From assembly GCA_900541925.1 (NCBI GenBank), contig UQMB01000023.1, forward strand, positions 1-17,206: a stretch of 17,206 bases of DNA. Reading direction: 5' to 3'. The position numbers and the translations under genes were made by a program. The stretch comes from an uncultured Bacteroidales bacterium. GTDB lineage: Bacteria > Bacteroidota > Bacteroidia > Bacteroidales > UBA932. Shown piece after piece: positions 7,508 to 15,344 of this stretch (the first letter of the stretch is position 1; each line of letters starts with the position of its first letter). The notes beneath the pieces are model-generated. The model was not told where the DNA came from. It saw nothing but the letters and a program-made list of their open reading frames with translations, and ran no database searches.

Positions 7508-8518
7508 TTATTCCGTTTCCAATTCTCCACCGGGCGTCTCAGTCCACTCAGTGGCCGTGAAGCCTCCCGCGATCACCGCATCCTTGCCCACCTTGAGGGT
7601 GAGGGTGTAGGCGGTGTTGCCTTCAAACTTCCGGCCCTCCGGCAATGTCCACTCGTAGTTCTTTCCGGCAGCCTTGAAGCTGATTTTCAGCACACCGGAG
7701 GCCACAGTCTGAGGCACGAGGATGCACTCATAGACGGAGATGCAGTTGCCCTTGACATCCGCAGCGGAAGTCCAGCCCGCGTTGTAAGGCTTGATGTCGG
7801 AAGCCGCAGTGCCGGGCTCGACAGTGAATGAAGTGTACCCGGTGGCACCCTTGAGCATGAAATCACGCGCAGTGCCGGAGAGCACCACATCGCTGATGAT
7901 GTCCTGAGCCGGAACCCCGGAAACATTGAACTCCGTGCCGAGTTTGAACGTCACCGAGAAGCGGGTCAGCAGATGCGTGAACGCAAACGACAGCTTGCCT
8001 CCCTCGCCAAGCAGTTCGCTGACCTTCTTCTGCCCGGATGCCCAGCCCAGATAGTCGGAACTGTTGTCATCCTTGTCCTGCACGGCCTGCACCTCAAGCG
8101 CAACGCCGTTCTGCCCCTGGTTGATATCATCAACCGACACCAGACTTTCAAGACCGGCGGACGGGGCGATGGCGTAGACAAGGGCCGTAGAGCCGGGCTT
8201 GCTCCAGAGCAGCATCTTGTCCGATGTCCAGGCGCCCCCAGTCTTTTTGAAAACGGTGTTGGAGTAGGTGTACTTGCTTGCAGGGCTGTTGGAGTCTTCC
8301 ACGAGAAGGTCGAATTTCGCGAGATTCTCCGTGGTGTGGCTACCCTTGGTAGAACGGACCTGCGGAGCGACGCGGATGACGTGATCCACAGGGAAATTGC
8401 CCTCCGCAGGGGTCTGCACGACCTGCTGCTTGCTGCATCCCCCCAAGAGGGTGAGCAGGAGCGCAAAGACGGAGCCGCAGATAATCGGCGCAGCGAATAT
8501 GTCAGTTTTGTGTATCAT
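7508..8518 (-). CDS. Short fimbrillin lipoprotein, gamma class, copy 2
   Basis: This 336-aa protein has a signal peptide beginning MIHKTDIFAAPIICG, nearly the same as that of the unrelated-class gene upstream, with lipobox LLGGC (Cys28). After it come VIRVAPQVRSTKGSHTTENL (47-66, maturation-type TK at 57-58), YTYSNTVF, KMLLWSKPG (101-109), FAFTHLLTRFSVTF (178-191), GTEFNVSGVPAQDIISD (194-210) and NCISVYECILVPQTV (258-272). The final strand is LKVGKDAVIAG...TATEW, and it ends LETE. It opens the second cassette. It overlaps the preceding gene by 17 nt and is 13 nt from the next. It shares long conserved blocks with gamma copy 3 (GVPAQDIISDVV, GNCISVYECIL). No adhesin module is present, so an adaptor or minor pilin role is likely. 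Confidence 0.85.
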   Translation of the reverse strand: MIHKTDIFAAPIICGSVFALLLTLLGGCSKQQVVQTPAEGNFPVDHVIRVAPQVRSTKGSHTTENLAKFDLLVEDSNSPASKYTYSNTVFKKTGGAWTSDKMLLWSKPGSTALVYAIAPSAGLESLVSVDDINQGQNGVALEVQAVQDKDDNSSDYLGWASGQKKVSELLGEGGKLSFAFTHLLTRFSVTFKLGTEFNVSGVPAQDIISDVVLSGTARDFMLKGATGYTSFTVEPGTAASDIKPYNAGWTSAADVKGNCISVYECILVPQTVASGVLKISFKAAGKNYEWTLPEGRKFEGNTAYTLTLKVGKDAVIAGGFTATEWTETPGGELETE

Positions 8519-10490
8519 CGCCTTTAACTGTTACTGTGATATCGGAGTAATCGTAATTGTCTGCCCTTACTTTTTCGTTGTCTGCACTTTGATTCGCAAT
8601 ATACCCGACCTTTTCTCCTTTCAGGCTTGTGTTGGTCTGCGCGTCAATTATGCACTCGCAGCCAGGGAAAGTCACATTGCTATCGTCTGCACCGATGGCA
8701 ATTCCAGTATAGCGGGTATCGCCCTCCCTATTAATGGAGCCTTCAAACCGGCATTTTTCGAGTTTTCCTTTGCTATAATATAACTGACCGACAAGACCAC
8801 CGCAAGCCTCACTAGTGACGGTAACGCTCCCTTTCATGGTGCATTTAGAAAAAACATGATCCTCATTACCAAACCACCCGCAAAGACCTCCTACACACTG
8901 CTTTCCTTTCACTGAGGCGTTAGCAGAGCAATCACTGACCGTGCTAACGGAGCTCTGGGCATTCCCGACAATTCCTCCAATAAAAAGATTATCATTACCA
9001 ATACCTGTTATTTCGCCCGAAAGGAAATGACAATTGGAAACGGTGCTGCCCGAAATGCTGCCAACCAGTCCTCCGACATTCACATTTCCGCTCACATTGA
9101 CGCTCGCAGTGCAGTTTTCCATCGAAGAGTTGCCCACAAGGGCACCTACAATTCCCCCTACATTAGAACCAGTTGACTTCACCGAGCCGGAAAAAACCCT
9201 GACATTTCGGACACTTCCCGAACGGATATAACCAAAGAGTCCTGCATAGGAGCCTGTCATGTCCACATTCAGGCAGTAGACCCCTTTATTACCACCGTCA
9301 AAATGTCCACGAAATGCTTGGCTGGGAGAACTCCCGATCGGAGTCCATTTTTTGTCAGCGAGATCAAAGTTCTCTGTCTGACGGAAATACTCGCCCGCGT
9401 AAGAAGTACCACTGTTCACCTGTTGCGCAAGGTAGGCGAGCTGGGCTGAGGTTGAGATGAGGTACGGATTATCCGAAGTACCTTTGCCGCCGGCGAACCC
9501 GGAAGCGACCGTGCCGTCCCAGGAATCAGCATCGAGAATCGATTCTCCACCCGGAAGCGTGGCCCCGCTCTCAGTCCAATCGGCCACGGCCACATCGCTG
9601 GCGAGCTCGATCTTGTCCTTGCCGAGGCGCATCTTCATCTCGTAGGCGTTTCCCGGTTGGAGACCACCGGAGATAAGGCCCGTGGCCGGGACCGTATAGT
9701 ATAGAGGTGTGCCATCGGACATGACGACCTCAAGCATCCTGGCTCCTGCTTTCTGCCCGTCACCAGGGAAGAACACCGCCTCGTACTTGAGATTCTCGAC
9801 CTTATGGAGCGTTATGTCCCGGGAAACGGCATCAGAAGCAGCGGTCACATTGTCGGCCTTAAGGTCGCACGCAACCTTGGATGAGGTGCCGAAGAGCGTC
9901 GCATCGACGACTGTCATGTCAGATGCAAACTGATTGCCTTTCTCGAAATTGAAAGTCATCTTCACCAGACGGTGGCTGAATGAGATAAGAATCTTTCCGT
10001 CTGAGGAGAAGTCATTATTCTGGCTGGCATCCGGAACGAAACCCGTACGGGACCAGCTCGCGAGATCAGCTGCCGTGGTGCCTGCGCTCTGGTCTTCCGG
10101 AATCTCGAAAGCTACCGGATTGACATCGGACATACTGACTCCCACAAAAGGCGCATACGCATAGATGTCCGCCCCGGACTTGCCGTCCTTCCACAGCATT
10201 TTTTTCTCCGGAGTCCACTGCCCGGAAGCATCCTTGCTCCACATGATGTTATACTCACTGTAGCCACCGGAGCCATAATCGATAAAGAGACCGAGTGTGG
10301 AGCCTTCATACTGACTCCCGCCTGCGCGGGTAGCCGGCGCACCGGCATTGGCCGCTATGCGCACCGCTCCGTCCTCAGGAAATCCGGTCACCACCGCAGT
10401 TTCCTGCTTGCTGCACCCTGCCGCCAGCAGGAGCGCAATGGCTGCGCCACAAATAACCGGCGCAGCGAATATGTCAGTTTTGTGTATCAT
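8502..10490 (-). CDS. Fimbrillin (beta class) fused to GLUG-type adhesin repeats
   Basis: This 662-aa lipoprotein starts MIHKTDIFAAPVICG with lipobox LLAAGC, Cys26. The beta pilin domain reaches about residue 310. It contains FPEDGAVRIAANAG, TR at 54-55, YEGSTLGLFIDYGSG (61-75), KKMLWKDG (96-103), ISFSHRLVKMTF (169-180) and closes RLGKDKIELA...VADW (288-305). The C-terminal module begins SWDGT (323) and matches the preceding gene's GLUG-type module throughout: PYLISTSAQLAYLA, WTPIGS, GHFDGG, then VGGIVG, VGGLVG, VGGLCG, CGGLVG strands. The N-terminal half resembles the last gene of the window instead, so this protein is a hybrid of two lineages. It overlaps the gene before and the gene after by the same 17 nt (ATGATACACAAAACTGA). 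Confidence 0.86.
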   Translation of the reverse strand: MIHKTDIFAAPVICGAAIALLLAAGCSKQETAVVTGFPEDGAVRIAANAGAPATRAGGSQYEGSTLGLFIDYGSGGYSEYNIMWSKDASGQWTPEKKMLWKDGKSGADIYAYAPFVGVSMSDVNPVAFEIPEDQSAGTTAADLASWSRTGFVPDASQNNDFSSDGKILISFSHRLVKMTFNFEKGNQFASDMTVVDATLFGTSSKVACDLKADNVTAASDAVSRDITLHKVENLKYEAVFFPGDGQKAGARMLEVVMSDGTPLYYTVPATGLISGGLQPGNAYEMKMRLGKDKIELASDVAVADWTESGATLPGGESILDADSWDGTVASGFAGGKGTSDNPYLISTSAQLAYLAQQVNSGTSYAGEYFRQTENFDLADKKWTPIGSSPSQAFRGHFDGGNKGVYCLNVDMTGSYAGLFGYIRSGSVRNVRVFSGSVKSTGSNVGGIVGALVGNSSMENCTASVNVSGNVNVGGLVGSISGSTVSNCHFLSGEITGIGNDNLFIGGIVGNAQSSVSTVSDCSANASVKGKQCVGGLCGWFGNEDHVFSKCTMKGSVTVTSEACGGLVGQLYYSKGKLEKCRFEGSINREGDTRYTGIAIGADDSNVTFPGCECIIDAQTNTSLKGEKVGYIANQSADNEKVRADNYDYSDITVTVKGDDTQN

Positions 10491-12417
10491 CGCCTTTAAC
10501 TGTTACTTTGATATCGGAGTAATCACAACCATCTGCCCTTACTTTTTCGTTGTCTGCACTTTTATTCACAATATACCCGACCGTTTCTCCATTCAGGCTT
10601 GTGTTGGTCTGCGCGTCAATTATGCACTCGCAACTCTGGAAAGTCACACCTTTCGAAGCGTTCTCACTGCATTCGTCATAGCCGATGGCAATTCCTGTCT
10701 GGGGAATGTCGTCCCGCTTATGAATGGAGCCTTCAAACCGGCATCCTACGAATTCTCCTTTGCTGCCTATATGACCTGCAAGACCTCCGCCTTTCTCATA
10801 AGTGACGGTAACACTCCCCTTCATAGTACAACCTAAAAACGTGTGGTCACCATCCACGGACCAACCGCAAAGGCCTCCGACATCACGAAACCCTGTCACA
10901 GAGGCATTAACCGAGCACCTCTTGACAACGCTGCGAGCAGAGGCATTATTACCACAGGTAACTTTCCCGACAATTCCTCCAATATTATTAACAGCACCTG
11001 TTATTTCGCCAGAAAGGAAATGACAATCGGAAACGTTGCTGCCCGAAGACAAGCGACCGACCAGTCCTCCGACACTCTCTCTTCCGCTCACATTGACGCT
11101 CGCAGTGCAGTTTTCCATCTGAGAGCCATTAAGTTCACCTACGATTCCCCCTACGCACGCATTGCTTGACTTCACCAGTCCGGAACGAACCTTTACGTTT
11201 TTGACACTCCCCGAAGATATATAACCGAAAAGTCCGCCATGCATTGCTAGGTTTGTGTCCGCATTCAAGCGGAATATTTCGTGATTGTCTCCATCAAAAT
11301 GCCCCTTAAAAGGATGATTCCCACTCCCGATCGGAGCCCATTTGTTGCCACCGAGGTCAAAGTCCTCGGTCTGACGGAAATACTTGCCCTCGTAAGTGGT
11401 ACCTCCTTTTACCTTATCCGCCAGATATGCGAGTTGGGCAGGGGTGGCGATGAGGTACGGATCATCCGGAGTACCAGTGCCGTCGGCGAATCCGGCAGCA
11501 ACCGAGCCGTCCCAAAGGTTAGGGTGCCCTTCCGTCTCGCCAATGTCGATCTTATCTCCCGTCGTCCAGTCATTCACGGTGACACTGCCGACCTTGACGG
11601 TAGTCTTGCCGACAATCAGCTCGAAGGTGTAGGACTTCCCGGCGACAAGTTCAGGAATGCCGTTGACCCAAATACCCGTACCTCCGGTCAGAGTCTGCCC
11701 GTCTCTATACACATCAAGATTGACAAACCTGCCGTCGCTGTTTTCACCTTTTGCATTGGGACTTACGATGGCACTGTAGGTATAGCCCACTTTGCCTATA
11801 CCCGTCGTGACGACATTGCCGTCCCTGTCCTGAAGCAATGGCGCTCCCACCATAAAATCGAAAAGACCGCTGGTGTTCTTCTTGCCGCCTATCTTAAAGG
11901 CGCGGATCTCATCCGTCCCCTCATTATACTCGTCATTGTATTTCAGAATCTTGATCTTCACCAATACATTCTTCCTTTCAAGACCGATGCTGAGGATTTG
12001 GTCACTTGGGATGGAAGTGAGATTCGGGGTACCTTCCATATAGTCCGCAGTCGCCAGTTTATCCTTGGTATCTTGGTCCTCCGGGATTTCAGAGTAGTCC
12101 GCCGGATACTTGGCGGTGAAAGTGAGGTCAGATTTGTCCCACTTGAGGTATTCGCCGGAGTTCTCGGGAGCCCAGGTGCCGCCATTGAGCTTGTAGACCA
12201 CGGTCTCGCCGGCGTTGGTGACGGAGATGCGGTCGCCATCGTTGAATTTCTTCTGCTCTTCAACAGTGCCGAGAGGGTTGCTCTTGGTGAGGACGCCCAC
12301 GGCGGCCTCGATGCGCACGGCATCGGGGTCGGAGAGGTAGCCAGGCATTTCAGCCTTATTGCAGGCGGCAAGCGCAACGAGCGCAAGCGCCGCCAATGAA
12401 TACTTCTGTTTCTTCAT
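10474..12417 (-). CDS. Fimbrillin (alpha class) fused to GLUG-type adhesin repeats, copy 1
   Basis: This 647-aa lipoprotein has lipobox ALAAC with Cys19. The alpha pilin domain runs to about residue 292. It opens DPDAVRIEAAVGVLTKSNPL (30-49, maturation-type TK at 44-45), then EEQKKFNDGDRISV, LERKNVLVKIKIL, and closes with LIVGKTTVKVGSVTVNDW (267-284). The C-terminal module starts at LWDGS (301). It continues PYLIATPAQLAYLADKV, WAPIGS and GHFDGDN, then repeated strands of the VGGIVG/GGLVG type alternating with CTASVNVSG-like strands to about 575. This is the pattern of GLUG-containing beta-helix surface proteins. The last 17 nt overlap the next gene. Its 3' region is nearly identical in DNA to that of the following gene. 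Likely a binding (tip or decorating) subunit. Confidence 0.85.
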   Translation of the reverse strand: MKKQKYSLAALALVALAACNKAEMPGYLSDPDAVRIEAAVGVLTKSNPLGTVEEQKKFNDGDRISVTNAGETVVYKLNGGTWAPENSGEYLKWDKSDLTFTAKYPADYSEIPEDQDTKDKLATADYMEGTPNLTSIPSDQILSIGLERKNVLVKIKILKYNDEYNEGTDEIRAFKIGGKKNTSGLFDFMVGAPLLQDRDGNVVTTGIGKVGYTYSAIVSPNAKGENSDGRFVNLDVYRDGQTLTGGTGIWVNGIPELVAGKSYTFELIVGKTTVKVGSVTVNDWTTGDKIDIGETEGHPNLWDGSVAAGFADGTGTPDDPYLIATPAQLAYLADKVKGGTTYEGKYFRQTEDFDLGGNKWAPIGSGNHPFKGHFDGDNHEIFRLNADTNLAMHGGLFGYISSGSVKNVKVRSGLVKSSNACVGGIVGELNGSQMENCTASVNVSGRESVGGLVGRLSSGSNVSDCHFLSGEITGAVNNIGGIVGKVTCGNNASARSVVKRCSVNASVTGFRDVGGLCGWSVDGDHTFLGCTMKGSVTVTYEKGGGLAGHIGSKGEFVGCRFEGSIHKRDDIPQTGIAIGYDECSENASKGVTFQSCECIIDAQTNTSLNGETVGYIVNKSADNEKVRADGCDYSDIKVTVKGDDTQN

Positions 12418-12420
12418 GGC

Positions 12421-13395
12421 TTAGTCTGTTTCCAAATCTGAAGTGCCGCCGTCCGCCCAAGGGGTCGCGGTGATCTCACCGGCTATGACCTCATCCTTGC
12501 CCACGGTGAGAGGGAGGGTGTAGTTTTTCCCGCTCTCAAAAAGGCCATCGCCACCACTATTGGCCGTATATGTATATGGTTTACCGCCACAAATGAAATT
12601 CACTGTAAACGTTATCCAGTTCTGCTGCGGCAAGATGCACTCGAAGACGGCTACGCAGTTCTTGGTCTTGTCATCCCTGCCCTCCTCGTCAACTGCCTTT
12701 GTCCAGCTTTCCTCATAAGCCTGAATGGTCTCCTCATCACCGAAAGGCCAGACTGGATCAAATTTATTATTATTAATCTTGATGGCAGTCTGCGTCTTTA
12801 ATTTGCCAATATTGACATCGCGGATCGGGTTGCTCTGCGGCACGCCGTTGTGGTTGAACTCTGTACCGAGGGTGAACTGCACCTTGAGTTTGGAAAGGGC
12901 GTGATTGAAGGCAATCTTCATCTTTCCCTCAGGATCAAAAAGGTCTGTGTCCTCACAACTCGTGCCGCTCTTGAATGCCCAAAGCAGGTCCGAAGCGGTG
13001 CTCTCTTTCGTCTGAACGGTCTCTACCTCAAACACGAAGATCGGGTCATCCGTCATTGACAGCCCGGATGCCTGCGATGGAGCTATGGCAAGAAAGTCGA
13101 ATCCGGTTTTCTTGCCCTCCCAGAGCATCTGGCGGGCAGGTTCCCATTCACCGGACGTTGCATTCTTGGTGAACTTGGTGTTGGTATAGGAATACTTGCT
13201 GTTCGCGCTATGGATGAAGAGGTCGAATTCCTTGAGGGTTTCCGTGGTGTAGGATCCCCTTGTCTGCGGGGCCACCTCCGGGGCGACGCGGACCACAGGG
13301 TCGAAGGGCGCCTCAGGGGCAGAAGCCTTGTTGCAGCCGATGACGGCTGCGGCAAGGCCTGTAAGGATGAGTATCGGGGTGTTGATTTTCATCAT
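12421..13395 (-). CDS. Short fimbrillin lipoprotein, gamma class, copy 1
   Basis: This 324-aa protein has a lipobox AVIGC (Cys21) and a TR pair at 45-46 followed by GSYTTETLKEFDLF, the mark of the short gamma class in this operon. Fimbrillin motifs are YTNTKF, ARQMLWEG (87-94), IAFNHALSKLKVQF (161-174), GTEFNHNGVP and ECILPQQ. The final strand is LTVGKDEVIAGEITATPW (296-313) and the C-terminus is DLETD. The ATG at 13393-13395 is followed directly by a second ATG. The upstream 18 nt are A-rich (AAGACAAAACTCACA). It opens the first gamma-alpha-beta cassette and precedes the next gene by 3 nt. It is the most diverged gamma copy; copies 2 and 3 share more sequence with each other. It is probably an accessory pilin or adaptor. 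Confidence 0.85.
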   Translation of the reverse strand: MMKINTPILILTGLAAAVIGCNKASAPEAPFDPVVRVAPEVAPQTRGSYTTETLKEFDLFIHSANSKYSYTNTKFTKNATSGEWEPARQMLWEGKKTGFDFLAIAPSQASGLSMTDDPIFVFEVETVQTKESTASDLLWAFKSGTSCEDTDLFDPEGKMKIAFNHALSKLKVQFTLGTEFNHNGVPQSNPIRDVNIGKLKTQTAIKINNNKFDPVWPFGDEETIQAYEESWTKAVDEEGRDDKTKNCVAVFECILPQQNWITFTVNFICGGKPYTYTANSGGDGLFESGKNYTLPLTVGKDEVIAGEITATPWADGGTSDLETD

Positions 13396-13413
13396 TGTGA
13401 GTTTTGTCTTGGT

Positions 13414-14322
13414 TTAGTCAAGCGCCTCGCCGCCATTGATCTCGTCACCCTTGCCCCAGCCGTTGATCGTCACGTCGCCGAGATCGATCTGGTTGCGGCC
13501 CACGATGAGCTTTATGGTGGTGTACTTGCCCTTCCCGAAGGTGAAGTCGGAGCTGTGGGTGTAGGTGAAGTCTTTGCCGTCAATCCTGATTACCACGGTG
13601 TTGATCCCGGTCTGCGGGATGAGCACTGAGGAGTAGACGGTGTTCGCCCTGGTCTGCGGGAGCACCATGGCTGCACGGGCTGTGCCAGGGGTGACGGTCT
13701 TGGTGAGATAGTTGACGGTGCCGCCTGTGGCCACGTTCCCGAGCTGCACGGACTCGACTGTCGGGGTGACAGGAGCCTCCGGGGTACCGCCCCACTGGTT
13801 GCGGAAGCTGAGCTCCACGTTGACCTTGGACATGACATGATCGAAGGTGAGGGAGACGGGGTTGTTGTCCGCGACTTTACCGTTGAGCTCCGTGGCCACG
13901 AGGATGTCGCTCTCCGTCTGCCTGGCCGGGTCCACGGTGCAGGCCACCTTGGTGAGATCAGCCTCAGGGACGGCGTTCTCCGGGTATACGGAGATAAAGA
14001 AGTGCTTGTCGGAGAGGTTCTTCCAGAGCATCTGCGGCTCGGCTGTCCACTTGCCGTCTTCACCGAGGGTGTTGATGGAGTTGTCAACGACACGTGAAGC
14101 TGCCGCCGGAGCTGTCGCCGGGTCACCGATCCAGGCGTAGACGCTGATCTTGTCGCCCTTGGCGAATGTCTGGGTACCGTCGGCTGCGGTCGTCACCTTG
14201 GTGGCGATGTCGGTGGAGACGGTAATGTACTTCGGGGCAGGCCCGTCATTTACAGTCTTGTTGCAGCCATTGATGGCCAGCACTGCCGGCACGATGGCGA
14301 GGAGGTAGAATTTCTTGTTCAT
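13414..14322 (-). CDS. Fimbrillin family lipoprotein, probable major shaft subunit
   Basis: This is a 302-aa FimA/Mfa1-like pilin. The lipoprotein signal ends LAINGC with Cys20. TK at 41-42 lies where fimbrillins are cut by a trypsin-like protease before strand-exchange assembly. Family marks follow: FAKGDKISVYAW (53-64), PQMLWKN (96-102), LTFDHVMSKVNVEL (158-171), VLIPQTGI (233-240), and the closing strand pattern LIVGRNQIDLG...TINGWG (272-290). It has no extra C-terminal module and differs from the three classes of the later fimbrillins. The position right after the anchor gene and an A-rich leader (ATAACAAAACTCAA before the ATG) suggest strong translation, as expected for a shaft pilin. 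That role is inferred from position and simplicity. Confidence 0.85.
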   Translation of the reverse strand: MNKKFYLLAIVPAVLAINGCNKTVNDGPAPKYITVSTDIATKVTTAADGTQTFAKGDKISVYAWIGDPATAPAAASRVVDNSINTLGEDGKWTAEPQMLWKNLSDKHFFISVYPENAVPEADLTKVACTVDPARQTESDILVATELNGKVADNNPVSLTFDHVMSKVNVELSFRNQWGGTPEAPVTPTVESVQLGNVATGGTVNYLTKTVTPGTARAAMVLPQTRANTVYSSVLIPQTGINTVVIRIDGKDFTYTHSSDFTFGKGKYTTIKLIVGRNQIDLGDVTINGWGKGDEINGGEALD

Positions 14323-14332
14323 TTGAGTTTTG

Positions 14333-15316
14333 TTATTTTGTTTGTTTTATTGTCTTGCATGGAACAGCTCCCGTCTCGCACGGTGACGGATGGCCTGGAG
14401 AGGACGGTGCGGCGTCCGGGTCGAGGATCTCGCCGTTGTAGATCCAGCCCTCGGTCCAGTCGTTGATATTGTGTACGGAAAGGCGCATATACGGGCGCAT
14501 CTGTCCGTAGTTCAGCGTGACCACATACTTGCCGGCCGGGCGCATCAATGGTGCTTCTATGCGGAACTCGAAGGTCTCGTCCTCTGCAGTGGAGAGGAGG
14601 ATGCGCAGATGGGAGAACTCCTGCCCGGAAGCAGTAGGCATCAGGCGGAGGGCCGGCATCTCAATGCTTCCCTCCGAAGCAGCCGTCTCCGGCAACGCCA
14701 CGGTGGACTTCCGGTCCGAAGGCAGGCCGAAGACGCCATCCGGATTCCTGCGCATCGGGAACAACGACTGCGCAGCGTCAAGCACTTCGCCGGAGAGTTT
14801 CGCTCCCGTCGGGGCTTCTTCTATAATAATGGTAAGTTCGGAGAGGACACGCCTTATAGCTATGTCCGCAACGGTAATCTTGCCGCGGTCGTCTATGTTG
14901 ACCTCTGCAACACCGTAGAATGCATGGGCCGGATTGGCTCCAGGCTCGCTCAGGGAGAACTCAAGTTCATCCCCGGAAGCGGCCGAGAACGGAGGGACAA
15001 GGTTGCAGGCGCCGGCCACAGTGTAGCGGCCCTCCTCAACCCGCGTGAGGCTCGCAGCAAGTTCAGCGGCACTGCCGAAATGCAGCGAGGCAGCCTGATG
15101 TGCATCCTCCGGGCCATAGACCCAGAGGCGCGCATCGCTGATTATAGTTTTTTCGTCATCTTCATCAAGCCAGCTCAGCGCCGCCACGAGGCCTCCGTCG
15201 TCGAAATGGGGGCCTTTGACGCATCCGGTGAGCAGCACCGGGGCAAGCACGTAAGCCAGACAGAGCAAGGCTGAGCGTTTCGCCGTTTTTACGAGATCTC
15301 TATATATTGTCGTCAT
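14333..15316 (-). CDS. FimB/Mfa2-like fimbrial anchor lipoprotein
   Basis: This 327-aa protein begins at a clear ATG. A lipoprotein signal ends in VLLTGC with the lipidated Cys at residue 32. The N-terminal domain opens with a hydrophobic strand, an acidic stretch (LSWLDEDDEKT) and ARLWVYGPED, followed by EEGRYTVAGACN. This beta-sandwich layout is seen in FimB/Mfa2 or DUF5119-type accessory proteins that sit beside fimbrillin genes. A second domain ends with a strand containing NDWTEG near residue 285. Unlike the fimbrillins downstream, it has no T-R/K pair at the usual maturation position. That agrees with an anchor that stays lipidated instead of polymerising. It lies 10 nt upstream of the probable shaft pilin. 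The family assignment rests on context and fold pattern; FimB/Mfa2 versus DUF5119 cannot be settled by eye. Confidence 0.7.
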   Translation of the reverse strand: MTTIYRDLVKTAKRSALLCLAYVLAPVLLTGCVKGPHFDDGGLVAALSWLDEDDEKTIISDARLWVYGPEDAHQAASLHFGSAAELAASLTRVEEGRYTVAGACNLVPPFSAASGDELEFSLSEPGANPAHAFYGVAEVNIDDRGKITVADIAIRRVLSELTIIIEEAPTGAKLSGEVLDAAQSLFPMRRNPDGVFGLPSDRKSTVALPETAASEGSIEMPALRLMPTASGQEFSHLRILLSTAEDETFEFRIEAPLMRPAGKYVVTLNYGQMRPYMRLSVHNINDWTEGWIYNGEILDPDAAPSSPGHPSPCETGAVPCKTIKQTK

Positions 15317-15344
15317 AGTAATGTCAGATTTGTCTGCCGGCGGT

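Noticed and set aside
11281..12399. Long plus-strand open frame (372 codons) opposite a fimbrillin gene
   Set aside because: It is a mirror of the coding frame on the other strand; the minus-strand gene has a lipoprotein signal, family motifs and operon spacing.
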